From: Hydrogenophaga sp.
GTDB taxonomy: Bacteria; Pseudomonadota; Gammaproteobacteria; Burkholderiales; Burkholderiaceae_C
Direction: 5' to 3'
Assembly: GCA_030653975.1 (NCBI GenBank)
Contig: JAURYH010000028.1
Location: forward strand, 1-64,000
DNA: 64,000 nucleotides
Shown one piece after another: positions 38,361 to 47,261 of this stretch; within the stretch, counting starts at the first letter, position 1; the number at the start of each line of letters is the position of its first letter. The translations under genes and the position numbers were made by a program. The notes below the pieces were generated by a model. That model saw nothing but the letters and a program-made list of their open reading frames with translations, made no database searches and had not been told where the DNA came from.

Positions 38361-39086
38361 ATGCCCACGACCGCCGCTGCCCAGCCTCTCAAGGCAGCCC
38401 ACCAACGCCACGTCCGGTGCAACCTTTGCGCCTCCCCCCAGAACTGCCTGATTGGACGCCTGCCCGACGAATATCGGGCCCGCCTCGCACCCTACACCCG
38501 GGACGTGGCCTTCCAGAAAGACGAATGCCTGATGACGGAGGGCATCGTTTCGGACGTCATCCGCATCATCAAACAGGGCACGGCCATCGCCACTCGCCTG
38601 GGCCCGAACCGGCAGAAGCACCCCGTGGCGCTGCTGGGTCGCGGGGACCTGATGGGAAAATTCGGCATCTTTGACCAGGCGACCCAACTCGGCGTGACCA
38701 GTGTGTCGGCCGGCCGCCTTTGCGAGATGCGCATCGATGACCTGTTGAAGACCCAGCCGATGGACCCCGTCTTCATACAGTCGCTGCACACCGCGATGGT
38801 CCGGGCCTTCGGTCGCCTGGCCGATTGGTCCCAGGTGGTTCAACTGCGCGGCTTGCAGCGCCAACTCGTGGTCGCCCTGCTGCTGAGCCAGGAACAAGGC
38901 AACGCCGTGATCCGGCTACCCAGTCGGGTGGTGCTCGCGGCACTGCTGAGCACCACGCGCGAATCGATCGCCCGCACCCTGAACCAGCTCGCCAAGCTGG
39001 GCTTGCTGCGCCGCATCGACCGAAGGCACTGCGAAGTCATGGTGCAGGATCTGAGCTGCTTCGCCGCGATCGACGAGAACGGCTGA
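38361..39086 (+). CDS. FNR/CRP-family regulator with N-terminal [4Fe-4S] cysteine motif, copy 2
   Basis: This 241-residue paralogue of the protein at 36520 has C20, C23 and C29 (CNLCASPQNC) and C121 (RLCEMR), again at FNR positions. The beta-roll (LLGRGDLMGKFGIF) and helix-turn-helix (VVLAALLSTTRESIARTLNQL) follow. The two proteins share RLADW, QRQL and LSTTRES segments and probably arose by duplication. The recognition sequence RESIAR is CRP-like. The gene ends 28 bases before hpnD on the same strand, so it may be co-transcribed with or control squalene synthesis genes. Confidence 0.9.
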   Translation: MPTTAAAQPLKAAHQRHVRCNLCASPQNCLIGRLPDEYRARLAPYTRDVAFQKDECLMTEGIVSDVIRIIKQGTAIATRLGPNRQKHPVALLGRGDLMGKFGIFDQATQLGVTSVSAGRLCEMRIDDLLKTQPMDPVFIQSLHTAMVRAFGRLADWSQVVQLRGLQRQLVVALLLSQEQGNAVIRLPSRVVLAALLSTTRESIARTLNQLAKLGLLRRIDRRHCEVMVQDLSCFAAIDENG

Positions 39087-39114
39087 TTACACTCAGGCAA
39101 CCCCGCCTGAGCCC

Positions 39115-39981
39115 ATGAATCCCCAAGACTACGTCCAGCAAAAAGCCGCCGCTTCGGGCAGCAGCTTTTATTACGCCTTTCTCTTCCTTCCGCCCGAGCG
39201 CCGCAACGCCATCACGGCGTTTTACGCTTTCTGCCGCGAGGTGGACGACGTGGTCGACGAAGTCAGCGACCCCGGCGTGGCGCAGACCAAGCTGGCCTGG
39301 TGGCGCAGCGAGGTGGCGAAGGCCTTTGCCGGCGAGAAGAACCACCCGGTGATGCAGGCGCTGATGCCGCACACCGCCACCTACGGCATCGAAGCGCGGC
39401 ACCTGCTGGCCGTGATCGACGGCTGCCAGATGGACCTGGACCAGAACCGCTACCTCGACTTCGCCAATCTGCAGCAGTACTGCCACCTGGTGGCCGGTGT
39501 GGTGGGTGAAGTGGCGGCCCGCATCTTCGGCCAGACCCAGGCACAGACCACCACCTACGCCCACCAGCTGGGCCTGGCGTTCCAGCTCACCAACATCATC
39601 CGCGACGTCGGCGAAGACGCGGCGCGTGGCCGCATCTACCTGCCGGTGAACGAGTTGCAGCGTTTCGACGTGAAGGCCCACGAGTTGCTCAAGCGCGGTG
39701 CCGCGCCGGGCATGGACGTTGCCGATTTCCAGCGCCGCTTTCAGGCCTTGATGAAGTTCCAGTGCGAGCGCGCCCTCAAGACCTACGACGAGGCCCTGGC
39801 CCTGTTGCCCGAAGCCGACCGCCGGGCGCAGAAACCCGGCCTGATGATGGCCAGCATCTACCGCACCCTGCTGCAGGAAATCGCCGCCGACCCGCTGCTG
39901 GTGCTGACCCGGCGCGTGAGCCTGACGCCGCTGCGCAAGTTCTGGCTGGCGTGGAAGGTGCAAGCCTTGGGTCGCCTTTGA
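39115..39981 (+). CDS. hpnD: Presqualene diphosphate synthase HpnD
   Basis: The 288-residue protein joins two farnesyl diphosphates to presqualene diphosphate. It has YAFCREVDDVVDEVSD (first Asp-rich motif), LAFQLTNIIRDVGEDAARGRIYLP (second) and the expected length. An in-frame TTG within its final codons starts hpnE, with overlap of the TGA. The pair is 9 kb downstream of hpnC, on the same strand. Confidence 0.95.
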   Translation: MNPQDYVQQKAAASGSSFYYAFLFLPPERRNAITAFYAFCREVDDVVDEVSDPGVAQTKLAWWRSEVAKAFAGEKNHPVMQALMPHTATYGIEARHLLAVIDGCQMDLDQNRYLDFANLQQYCHLVAGVVGEVAARIFGQTQAQTTTYAHQLGLAFQLTNIIRDVGEDAARGRIYLPVNELQRFDVKAHELLKRGAAPGMDVADFQRRFQALMKFQCERALKTYDEALALLPEADRRAQKPGLMMASIYRTLLQEIAADPLLVLTRRVSLTPLRKFWLAWKVQALGRL

Positions 39982-41348
39982 ACACCCGGCTGGCTGTCGT
40001 CGGCGCTGGCTGGGCCGGCATGGCCGCGGCCGTGGCGGCGGCCGATGCGGGCGCCGACGTGACCGTGTTCGAAGCCACCCGTGCCCTGGGTGGTCGTGCC
40101 CGCGCGCTGCCCGCCTTGCGGCCCGATGGTTTGCCGCTCACGCTCGACAACGGGCAGCACATCCTGATCGGTGCCTACAGCCAGTCGCTGGCACTCATGC
40201 AACGAGTGGGCGTGGACCTGGACCAGGCCCTGCTCAGCCTGCCGCTGGCCCTGCCCTACCCGGACGGCAGCGGCCTGCGGATGCCCGCCTGGGCAGCGCG
40301 CTGGCCGGCGCCCTTCGATGCGCTGGCGGCGATCACCCGCGCGCGCGGCTGGTCCTGGGGCGAGCGCCTGGCGCTGGTCCGGGCTTCGCTGGGCTGGCAG
40401 CGGTCCGGGTTTGCCTGCACGCCCTCGCTCACGGTGGCCCAGCTCTGCGCGGGCTTGCCAGCACGGGTGGTGGACGGGTTGATCGAGCCACTCTGCGTGT
40501 CGGCGCTGAACCTGCCCGGCGCGCAGGCCAGCGCCCAGGTGTTTCTGAACGTGATGCGCGATGCGCTGTTTGGCGCGGGCCATGCGGGGCTGCGTGCGTC
40601 CAACCTGCTGCTGCCGCGCACCGACCTCTCGGCACTGATGCCCGAGGCGGCGGCGCAATGGTTGCGGACCCACCACCCGGGCACCGCACGCCTGCGCACC
40701 GGCGAGCGCGTGCTGGGCCTGCGCCCGCAGGGCGACGCGTGGCAGCTGCACACCCTTGAAAGCACCGACAGCTTCGACCGCGTGATCTGGGCCACGGCGG
40801 CGGGAACGGCCGCACAGGCCATGGCGCATGCCGCTTCGCATGCCGGCGATGCGGGAGCCACCGGCAACGCCCGCCGTCTCGGTGCCTGGTCCCGCGACGC
40901 CGCGGCGCTGCGCTTCACCGCCATCACCACCGTCTACGCCTGGGCACCCGGCGCACGGCTGGCCGCGCCCATGCTGGCGCTGCCGGCCGATCCCGATGCA
41001 CGGCGGGCCCCGGCGCAGTTCGTGTTCGATCGCGGCCGGATCAACCCGCACGATGCGACCACACAAGGTGTTCTCGCCTTCGTGGTGAGCGCCAGCGAGG
41101 GTGAGCGCGACGCGCTGCAGGCGGCCGTGTTGCAGCAAGCCGCGGACCAGCTGGGTTTGAACAACCTGCGGGCGATCCAGACGGTGGTGGAAAAGCGCGC
41201 CACTTTCGCCTGCACACCCGGCCTGCAGCGGCCGGCTGCGGCCATCGCACCGGGTCTGTGGGCCGCGGGCGACTACGTGGACGGCCCCTACCCGGCCACC
41301 CTGGAAGGCGCAGTGCGCAGCGGCCTCGCCGCCGGCCTGGCGGTTTGA
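39978..41348 (+). CDS. hpnE: Hydroxysqualene dehydroxylase HpnE (FAD amine-oxidase fold)
   Basis: HpnE reduces hydroxysqualene to squalene. The 456-residue protein begins with an FAD-binding motif (LAVVGAGWAGMAAAVAAADA) and has DNGQHILIGAY and the C-terminal GLWAAGDYVDGPYPATLEGA that closes the flavin site. No ATG fits; the TTG at 39978 overlaps the hpnD stop (TTGA) and puts the flavin motif at the start of the protein. A longer open frame inside hpnD is a shadow. No squalene-hopene cyclase lies in the window. Confidence 0.93.
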   Translation: MNTRLAVVGAGWAGMAAAVAAADAGADVTVFEATRALGGRARALPALRPDGLPLTLDNGQHILIGAYSQSLALMQRVGVDLDQALLSLPLALPYPDGSGLRMPAWAARWPAPFDALAAITRARGWSWGERLALVRASLGWQRSGFACTPSLTVAQLCAGLPARVVDGLIEPLCVSALNLPGAQASAQVFLNVMRDALFGAGHAGLRASNLLLPRTDLSALMPEAAAQWLRTHHPGTARLRTGERVLGLRPQGDAWQLHTLESTDSFDRVIWATAAGTAAQAMAHAASHAGDAGATGNARRLGAWSRDAAALRFTAITTVYAWAPGARLAAPMLALPADPDARRAPAQFVFDRGRINPHDATTQGVLAFVVSASEGERDALQAAVLQQAADQLGLNNLRAIQTVVEKRATFACTPGLQRPAAAIAPGLWAAGDYVDGPYPATLEGAVRSGLAAGLAV

Positions 41349-41422
41349 CGGTTTGACGTCGGGGCTTGCGGAGCGCCCGGCGTTCCGAGCATCATGGGGC
41401 GTCACCACCCACGAGATGCCCC

Positions 41423-43843
41423 ATGACCGACATGCCCCTGAAGCCCGAGCAACTGCGCCTGAACATTGATCCGGCCACGCTCGGTTTTGCCGACACGGCC
41501 GAACTGCAAACGAGTGCCCTGCCCTGGATCGGCCAGGAACGCGCCCAGAACGCTGCGCGCTTCGGTCTCGCGATGGACCAGGCCGACTACAACCTGTTCG
41601 TGCTGGGTGAAGTGGGCAGCGGCCGCGCCTCGCTGCTGCGCCAGCTGACCCAGGCCGTGGCCGCCGGGCGCCCGGTGCCGCCCGACCTGTGTTACCTGCA
41701 CAACTTCGACACCCCCGAACGACCGCGCGCCCTGCGCATGCCTGCCGGCCAGGGCCGCGAACTGCGGCAGCTCATGACCCGGTTCTCGCGCGGGCTGCAG
41801 ACCGAGATTCCCCAGCGTCTGGGCAGCGAAGACTACAAGTCCGAGAGCGAGCGCATCAAGGCCGCGTACCAGGTCGAGGAGTCCAAGGCCTATGCCGAGC
41901 TGGATGCATTTGCCGAGTCCCTGGGCTTCAACCTGTTCCGCGAATCCGGCCACCTGGTGTTCACGCTCATGGGTGACAAGGGCAGCGCGCTGACCGAAAA
42001 CGAGGCCCGCGCCCTGTCCAAGGAACGGCGTGCCGAGATCGACAAGGCCGAAGAGGCGCTGCGCAAGGAGATCGCGCGCTTCCTCGACAAGACCCGGCCC
42101 ATGGAACGCGTGATGAGCGAGGCCCTCGCCGCGCTGCGCCGCCAGGTGATCAAACCCTGGCTGGACCACGAGATGCAGGAGATCCGGGTCAGCCTGAAGA
42201 AACAGATCAAGGACTCGGTCAAGCTCGGCAGCTACCTCGACCAGGTGCAGCACGACGTGCTGGAGCACATCGAACTCTTCATCGCGCAGGACAGCGACGA
42301 CGAGGTGCGCCAGGAAGCGCTGGCCCAGCTGCTGCTGGGCTACCGGGTGAACCTGGTGGTGGACAACGCCGGGCGCACGGGTGCGCCGGTGATCGTGGAA
42401 GACAACCCCGTGTTTCACATCCTCTTTGGCCGCATCGAGTACCAGGCCGAAGAAGACGTGATGCTGACGGACTTCTCGCGCGTGCGCGCCGGCAGCCTGA
42501 TCCGGGCCCACGGCGGCTTTCTGCTGCTGCACCTGCGCGACCTGCTGTCCGAAGAACTGGTGTGGGAAAAGCTGCGCCGCTTCCTGCGCTCGGGCCGGGT
42601 GCAGATCGAAGAACCCGGCAGTTCGCACATGCCGATGGCCGCCGTGTCGCTGCTGCCCGAGGCGGTGGACGTGGAGGTGAAGATCGTGCTGATCGGTTCG
42701 GTGGAGGAGTATTACGCGCTGCAGGAGGGCGACCCCGAGTTCTCGCGCCATTTCCGCGTCAAGGTGGACTTCGCCGAGAGCTTCCCTGCCAGCGACGACA
42801 CCCGCGCCGCCAGCGCGCAGTATGTGGCGCACACCTGCCGCAAGCTCGGCCTGCCGCATTTTTCGGCCGCGGCCGTGGCCCGGCTGCTGGAAGACTCGCA
42901 CCGCGAGGTGGACGACCAGGCCCGACAGAGTGCCATCTTCGCGCGCACCGAAGCGCTGGTGGTCGAGAGCGCCGCGCTGTGCCGCTCACGCGGCGCCGCC
43001 CTGGTGGACGCGGTGGATGTGGACGCTGCCCTGAACGCCCGGCGCCAGCGTCACGACTACCCGGAGCAACGCCTGCGCGAATCCATCGCCGACGGCGAGC
43101 GACTGATTTCCCTGCGGGGTGAACGCGTCGGCCAGGTCAACGGCCTGACCCAGATCGACCTGGGCGACTGGCGCTTCGGCCTGCCGGTGCGGGTGACGGC
43201 GCACAGCCACGCCGGCACGCGCGGCCTGCTCAACATCGAGCGCGAGGTCGAGATGTCGGGCCCCATCCACGACAAGGGCGTTCTGATCCTGCACAGCTAC
43301 CTGACGGCGTTGTTCACCCACCTGACGCCCCTGGCGCTGAACGCCTCCATCGTGTTCGAGCAGGAGTACCACGGCGTCGAGGGCGACTCGGCTTCGTGTG
43401 CCGAGTTGTTCGCGGTGCTTTCGTCGCTCTCCGGTGTGCCGCTGCGCCAGGGCATCGCCGTCACCGGCGCGCTCAACCAGCACGGCGAGGTGCTGCCCGT
43501 GGGCGGCGTGAACGAAAAAATCGAGGGCTGGTTTCGCGTCTGCGACGCGGCGGGACTGGACGGCACGCAAGGGGTGCTGCTGCCGCGACGCAACCTGCGC
43601 CACCTGATGCTGGACCGCGCCGTGGTGGATGCCGTGGCCGAAGGCCGTTTCCACATCCACACCGCCAGCCATGTCGGCGAAGGCCTGGATCTGCTGTGTG
43701 GCATGGCCTCGGGCATCACCGACGGAGAACCCGGCAACTACCCCACAGACAGCGTGCTGGGGCGCTGCGAACAGACCCTCAAGGCCTACCGGGAAGCGTG
43801 CCGGCAAGCCATGACGGACACGAAGGCTTCCTGGCGGCAATGA
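41423..43843 (+). CDS. Lon-like protease family protein with degenerate ATPase motifs
   Basis: The 806-residue protein has an AAA_32/LonB-like N-terminal half and a C-terminal Lon protease domain. The dyad is intact: Ser in GVEGDSASCAE and Lys in GGVNEKIEGWF. The Walker A position reads GEVGSGRAS, with Arg in place of Lys and Ala in place of Ser/Thr, and the Walker B-like strand reads GGFLLLHLRDLL without the acidic pair at its end. A long coiled-coil insertion spans about residues 140-260. ATP hydrolysis may be weak or absent, as in the LonC group. It stands alone downstream of hpnE and differs from true Lon at 9663. Confidence 0.85.
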   Translation: MTDMPLKPEQLRLNIDPATLGFADTAELQTSALPWIGQERAQNAARFGLAMDQADYNLFVLGEVGSGRASLLRQLTQAVAAGRPVPPDLCYLHNFDTPERPRALRMPAGQGRELRQLMTRFSRGLQTEIPQRLGSEDYKSESERIKAAYQVEESKAYAELDAFAESLGFNLFRESGHLVFTLMGDKGSALTENEARALSKERRAEIDKAEEALRKEIARFLDKTRPMERVMSEALAALRRQVIKPWLDHEMQEIRVSLKKQIKDSVKLGSYLDQVQHDVLEHIELFIAQDSDDEVRQEALAQLLLGYRVNLVVDNAGRTGAPVIVEDNPVFHILFGRIEYQAEEDVMLTDFSRVRAGSLIRAHGGFLLLHLRDLLSEELVWEKLRRFLRSGRVQIEEPGSSHMPMAAVSLLPEAVDVEVKIVLIGSVEEYYALQEGDPEFSRHFRVKVDFAESFPASDDTRAASAQYVAHTCRKLGLPHFSAAAVARLLEDSHREVDDQARQSAIFARTEALVVESAALCRSRGAALVDAVDVDAALNARRQRHDYPEQRLRESIADGERLISLRGERVGQVNGLTQIDLGDWRFGLPVRVTAHSHAGTRGLLNIEREVEMSGPIHDKGVLILHSYLTALFTHLTPLALNASIVFEQEYHGVEGDSASCAELFAVLSSLSGVPLRQGIAVTGALNQHGEVLPVGGVNEKIEGWFRVCDAAGLDGTQGVLLPRRNLRHLMLDRAVVDAVAEGRFHIHTASHVGEGLDLLCGMASGITDGEPGNYPTDSVLGRCEQTLKAYREACRQAMTDTKASWRQ

Positions 43844-43941
43844 CCCCCCGATCAACAACTCGCACTTTTTCGGGAACCTGTGGCGTCGGAGGCCCTCACA
43901 CCTGCTTGTTTTTCCAACCCCAAGAGAAGGAGCCCCTGCGG

Positions 43942-44403
43942 ATGACTCGCCCCCATCACTTTCGAAACACCCTCGCCGCACTCGCCACCGGGCTGGCGCT
44001 GCTGTCAGCCCCCGCGGTGCATGCCCAGAACATGGTCAGCGTGAAAGGCAATGTCCTGAACATGCGCTCGGGTCCGGGCACCCAGACCGAGGTGCTGTGG
44101 GAGCTGAAAAAAGGTTACCCGCTCCAGGTGGTCAACCGCAAGGGCAACTGGCTGCAGGTGCGTGATTTCGAGAACGATCGCGGCTGGGTCGCGCGCGCGC
44201 TCACCGGCAGCACGCCCCACCACGTCGTCAAGGCCAGGACCGCCAACGTGCGCCAGGGGCCGGGCACCCAGCACCGCATCGTCGGCAAGGCCGAATATGG
44301 CGAGCTGCTGCGCACACGCGAAAAGCGCTCGGACTGGGTGCGCGTCGAACGCGACAACGGCAAGACCGGCTGGATCGCCAAGCGCCTGCTGTGGGGCTGG
44401 TGA
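43942..44403 (+). CDS. Secreted protein with two bacterial SH3 domains
   Basis: The 153-residue protein has a signal peptide (cleavage near SAPAVHAQN, residue 28) and two tandem SH3b repeats, each with the (L/A)NxRxGPGTQ motif (VLNMRSGPGTQTEV and TANVRQGPGTQHRI) and a closing GWVA/GWIA strand. Such domains bind peptidoglycan or envelope partners, so it is probably periplasmic. GAGAAGGAG lies upstream of the ATG at 43942. It is monocistronic: a terminator follows. Confidence 0.88.
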   Translation: MTRPHHFRNTLAALATGLALLSAPAVHAQNMVSVKGNVLNMRSGPGTQTEVLWELKKGYPLQVVNRKGNWLQVRDFENDRGWVARALTGSTPHHVVKARTANVRQGPGTQHRIVGKAEYGELLRTREKRSDWVRVERDNGKTGWIAKRLLWGW

Positions 44404-44425
44404 ATACACGGCCGGGTTCAAGAAT

Positions 44426-44452
44426 AAAGGCGGACCCGGTGTCCGCCTTTTT
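44426..44452 (+). terminator. Terminator after the SH3-domain gene
   Basis: A perfect 10-bp stem (AAAGGCGGAC / GTCCGCCTTT) with a 5-base loop and a T-run starts 22 bases after the stop. Confidence 0.85.
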
Positions 44453-44481
44453 CATGCCGCTTCCAGCCCCTGGTGCAGCCG

Positions 44482-44613
44482 TCAGCGCGCCTCGGCAACG
44501 GCCGCATCGGGCGCGGCTTGCGGGTTCGCCGGCACGATGGCGCCAATGATGTCGCCCATGCTGATCGTGCCCAGGTGCCGGCCCTTGCTGTCGCACGCAA
44601 ATACTGAGGTTTT
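44482..44613 (-). pseudogene. Remnant of a CBS-domain protein (about 40 codons)
   Basis: A start-less frame encodes VFACDSKGRHLGTISMGD followed by IIGAIVPANP and a TGA, resembling the end of a CBS domain (DxxGxxxGxIxxxDIxxAI). A stop lies directly upstream in frame and there is no room for the rest of the gene before the GST stop at 44637. It is probably a truncated leftover. Confidence 0.4.
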
Positions 44614-44636
44614 TCATATAACGATATCCGAGAACT

Positions 44637-45314
44637 TCACTCGACATTTGGGGATTTGTCCAGCGCCTTCAAAGACGCGTGCGCCGGCCGCCCCAGACAC
44701 CGGACCAGCCAGCCATGGGTGAGCGGGTGCGCCGCCATCAGACTGCGCGCCGGTCGCGCCCAGTTCAGCACGCTGGCCACGCACAGGTCGGCCACGGTGA
44801 AGCGCGACGCCGCCAGGTGCGCTTCACCACGTTCCTGCTGCTGTTGCAGGTGCCGCTCGATCACCCGCAGCGCCACCGCCAGGCGCTTCTCGGCAGCGGT
44901 GGCCAGCTCGGGCTTGCGCCGTTCGGCGGGCATCACCATGCGGTGCATCAACACCGTGAGCGCGTCGGCTTCGCACTCGTTCACGGCCCAGAAGCTCCAG
45001 CGCAGCGCCTCGGCGTCTTCACGGGCATTGGCGGGTGTGATGCTGGCGCCATCGGGCTGCCCGTGGTGGCGCGCGAGGTAGAGCGCGCAGGCCATGCTTT
45101 CCCACACCACGACCTCACCACCCTGCTCCGGCGGCCGCACATCGACCACCACCGGGATGTGGCCGTTGGGGTTGATCGCCAGGAATTCGGGCGTGCGTGT
45201 GGCGCCGCCCTGGTAAGGCGTGGGCACGTGGGTAAAGTCCAGACCGAGTTCGGTGGCGGCCCAGAGCGGGCGCACCGCGCGCGAGGCGGGGATGCCGTGG
45301 ATGGTGAGGCTCAT
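44637..45314 (-). CDS. Glutathione S-transferase family protein
   Basis: The 225-residue protein has an N-terminal thioredoxin-like domain (LTIHGIPASRAVRPLWAATEL, NPNGHIPVVVD, the cis-Pro, and WESMACALYLAR with the gamma-glutamyl-contact Ser) and an all-helical C-terminal domain with FTVADLCVASVL. The N-terminal Ser (PASR) is the likely catalytic residue. Substrate unknown. It is 21 bases downstream of the HAD gene and in the same direction, so they are co-transcribed. Confidence 0.92.
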   Translation of the reverse strand: MSLTIHGIPASRAVRPLWAATELGLDFTHVPTPYQGGATRTPEFLAINPNGHIPVVVDVRPPEQGGEVVVWESMACALYLARHHGQPDGASITPANAREDAEALRWSFWAVNECEADALTVLMHRMVMPAERRKPELATAAEKRLAVALRVIERHLQQQQERGEAHLAASRFTVADLCVASVLNWARPARSLMAAHPLTHGWLVRCLGRPAHASLKALDKSPNVE

Positions 45315-45335
45315 GAAATCCAGATGGGGGACAGT

Positions 45336-46079
45336 TCAGCCCAGCGCACGGCACAGGGCCCGCAGCTCGGACACGGTGATGTGGGGCGCGAGCGGCGCGT
45401 GGTCCCAGACCTGGTCTTCGCGGTTCACCCACGCGAGCTGCATGCCGGCGTTCAGCGCGCCCACGCCGTCCAGGTGGGCGTCGTCGCCGATGTGCAGCAC
45501 CTGCGACGTTTCGACGCCGGCGGCCTGTGCAGCGGCGTGGAAGATGCGCGGATCGGGCTTGCCCACGCCGAAATTACCCGCGTTCAGCGACGCGTGGAAA
45601 TGGGCGCCGATGCCGACCCGGTGCACGTCGGCATTGCCGTTGGACAGTGCCACCACCGGAAAGCGGCTGGCCAGGAATTCGAGAGCGGGCAGCGCGTCGT
45701 CAAACAGCTCCACCCGGTGCCGCTCGGCGAAAAACACCTCAAAGGCGGGCTCGGCCAGCGCCGGGTCGTCGCCCGCGCGCTGCAGCAGCCAGCGGATCGA
45801 TTCTCGGCGCAGGCCGCTCATGTCCAGCGCCAGGTCGGGTCGCATCGTCACCATCTGGTTGCGCGCGTCGCGCAAGGTGTTGCGGTCGCGGCCCAGCGCC
45901 GCGGTGGCCGGGGCATGTTGATCCAGCCAGGCCTGGAGCGCACCTTCGGCACGCGTGATCGTGGGCCAGATCGGCCACAGCGTGTCGTCCAGGTCGAGTG
46001 TGATGGCACGGATGCGCGAGACGTCCAGGCCGGTGTCGTTCACCGGTGTCGCGGGCGGGCGGGATTCGGGGGTGTTCAT
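45336..46079 (-). CDS. HAD-superfamily hydrolase
   Basis: The 247-residue phosphatase-fold protein has all four HAD motifs: DLDDTLW (nucleophile Asp), VVALSNGNAD (motif II Ser), GKPDPRIF (motif III Lys) and HIGDDAHLDGVGA (motif IV acids). The cap domain is helical (C1 type). The ATG at 46079 has GGAGG upstream. Substrate unknown; the gene is divergent from hemH. Confidence 0.92.
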   Translation of the reverse strand: MNTPESRPPATPVNDTGLDVSRIRAITLDLDDTLWPIWPTITRAEGALQAWLDQHAPATAALGRDRNTLRDARNQMVTMRPDLALDMSGLRRESIRWLLQRAGDDPALAEPAFEVFFAERHRVELFDDALPALEFLASRFPVVALSNGNADVHRVGIGAHFHASLNAGNFGVGKPDPRIFHAAAQAAGVETSQVLHIGDDAHLDGVGALNAGMQLAWVNREDQVWDHAPLAPHITVSELRALCRALG

Positions 46080-46163
46080 CGGAGTACCTCCGCCTTTCAG
46101 GCTGCGGTGCGAGCTTGTTTGGGAGCGGCCCGGCACGCGCTCCTGTCTGCGGGAGAATAGCGC

Positions 46164-47255
46164 ATGACCTTCCAGCCAGAACCTCCCTTCTCCCATGGCC
46201 AGTCGGCCGGTACGGCCGTTGTGCTGTGCAACCTCGGCACCCCCGACGAAGCCACCGCCCCGGCGGTGCGCCGCTACCTCGCCGAGTTCCTGGGGGACCA
46301 CCGCGTGGTCGAGATCCCCAGGCCGATCTGGTGGCTGATCCTGCACGGCATCATCCTGCGCACCCGACCGGCCAAGTCGGCCGCCAAGTACGCCAGCGTC
46401 TGGACGCCCGAAGGCTCGCCGCTGAAGGTGTGGACACAGAAACAGGCGACACTCCTGCGCGGCTACCTGGGCGAGCGCGGCCACCAGGTCACGGTGCGCT
46501 ACGCCATGCGCTACGGCAACCCGTCCATCCCCGCCGTGCTCGACGAACTCAAGGCGCAGGGCATCACGCGGGTGCTGATCCTGCCGGCCTATCCGCAGTA
46601 CAGCGGCACCACCACCGCCAGCGTGATCGACGCCGTCGCCAGCTGGAGCCTGAAGGTGCGCCATCTGCCGGAGCTGCGCTTCGTCAACCGCTACCACGAC
46701 GACGCCGGCTACATCGAAGCGCTGACCCGGAAGATCCGCGCGCACTGGATGCACCACGGCCAGGCCGAGCAGCTGGTGATGAGCTTTCACGGCGTGCCCG
46801 AACGCACCCTGCAACTGGGCGACCCCTACCACTGCGAATGCCACAAGACGGCGCGCCTGCTGGCCGAACGCCTGGGGCTCGCGAAAGACCGCTACAAGGT
46901 CACTTTCCAGTCGCGTTTTGGCAAGGCCAAATGGCTGGAGCCCTACACCGAACCGACGCTGATCGCGCTGGCGCAGCAAGGCGTGAAGAGCGTGGACGTG
47001 GTCTGCCCGGGCTTCACCAGCGACTGCCTGGAAACGCTGGAAGAGATCAACATGGAAGCGCGCGAAGCCTTCCTGCACGCTGGTGGCCAGGCCTTCCGGT
47101 ACATCGACTGCCTGAACGACAGCCCCGACTGGATCCGCGCGCTGACCGACCTGGCCGAACGCCACCTGCAGGGCTGGCCCACGCAACACGCCGACGACCC
47201 GATGGCGCAGAAGGAAAGCCGCGCGCTGGCGCTGGCATTGGGCGCGAAGGACTGA
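46164..47255 (+). CDS. hemH: Ferrochelatase
   Basis: HemH inserts Fe2+ into protoporphyrin IX, the last step of protoheme synthesis, at the inner membrane face. The 363-residue protein shows VVLCNLGTPDEATAPAVRRYL, LPAYPQYSGTTTASV, MSFHGVPERTL with the catalytic-region His, and VCPGFTSDCLETLEEI with the conserved Glu. Length is normal. It is convergent with the alpha/beta hydrolase; only six bases separate the stops. Confidence 0.97.
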   Translation: MTFQPEPPFSHGQSAGTAVVLCNLGTPDEATAPAVRRYLAEFLGDHRVVEIPRPIWWLILHGIILRTRPAKSAAKYASVWTPEGSPLKVWTQKQATLLRGYLGERGHQVTVRYAMRYGNPSIPAVLDELKAQGITRVLILPAYPQYSGTTTASVIDAVASWSLKVRHLPELRFVNRYHDDAGYIEALTRKIRAHWMHHGQAEQLVMSFHGVPERTLQLGDPYHCECHKTARLLAERLGLAKDRYKVTFQSRFGKAKWLEPYTEPTLIALAQQGVKSVDVVCPGFTSDCLETLEEINMEAREAFLHAGGQAFRYIDCLNDSPDWIRALTDLAERHLQGWPTQHADDPMAQKESRALALALGAKD

Positions 47256-47261
47256 CAGACC

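Noticed and set aside
47086-47260. Terminator between hemH and the alpha/beta hydrolase.
   Set aside because: The convergent stops are six bases apart and no stable hairpin with a T-run was found.
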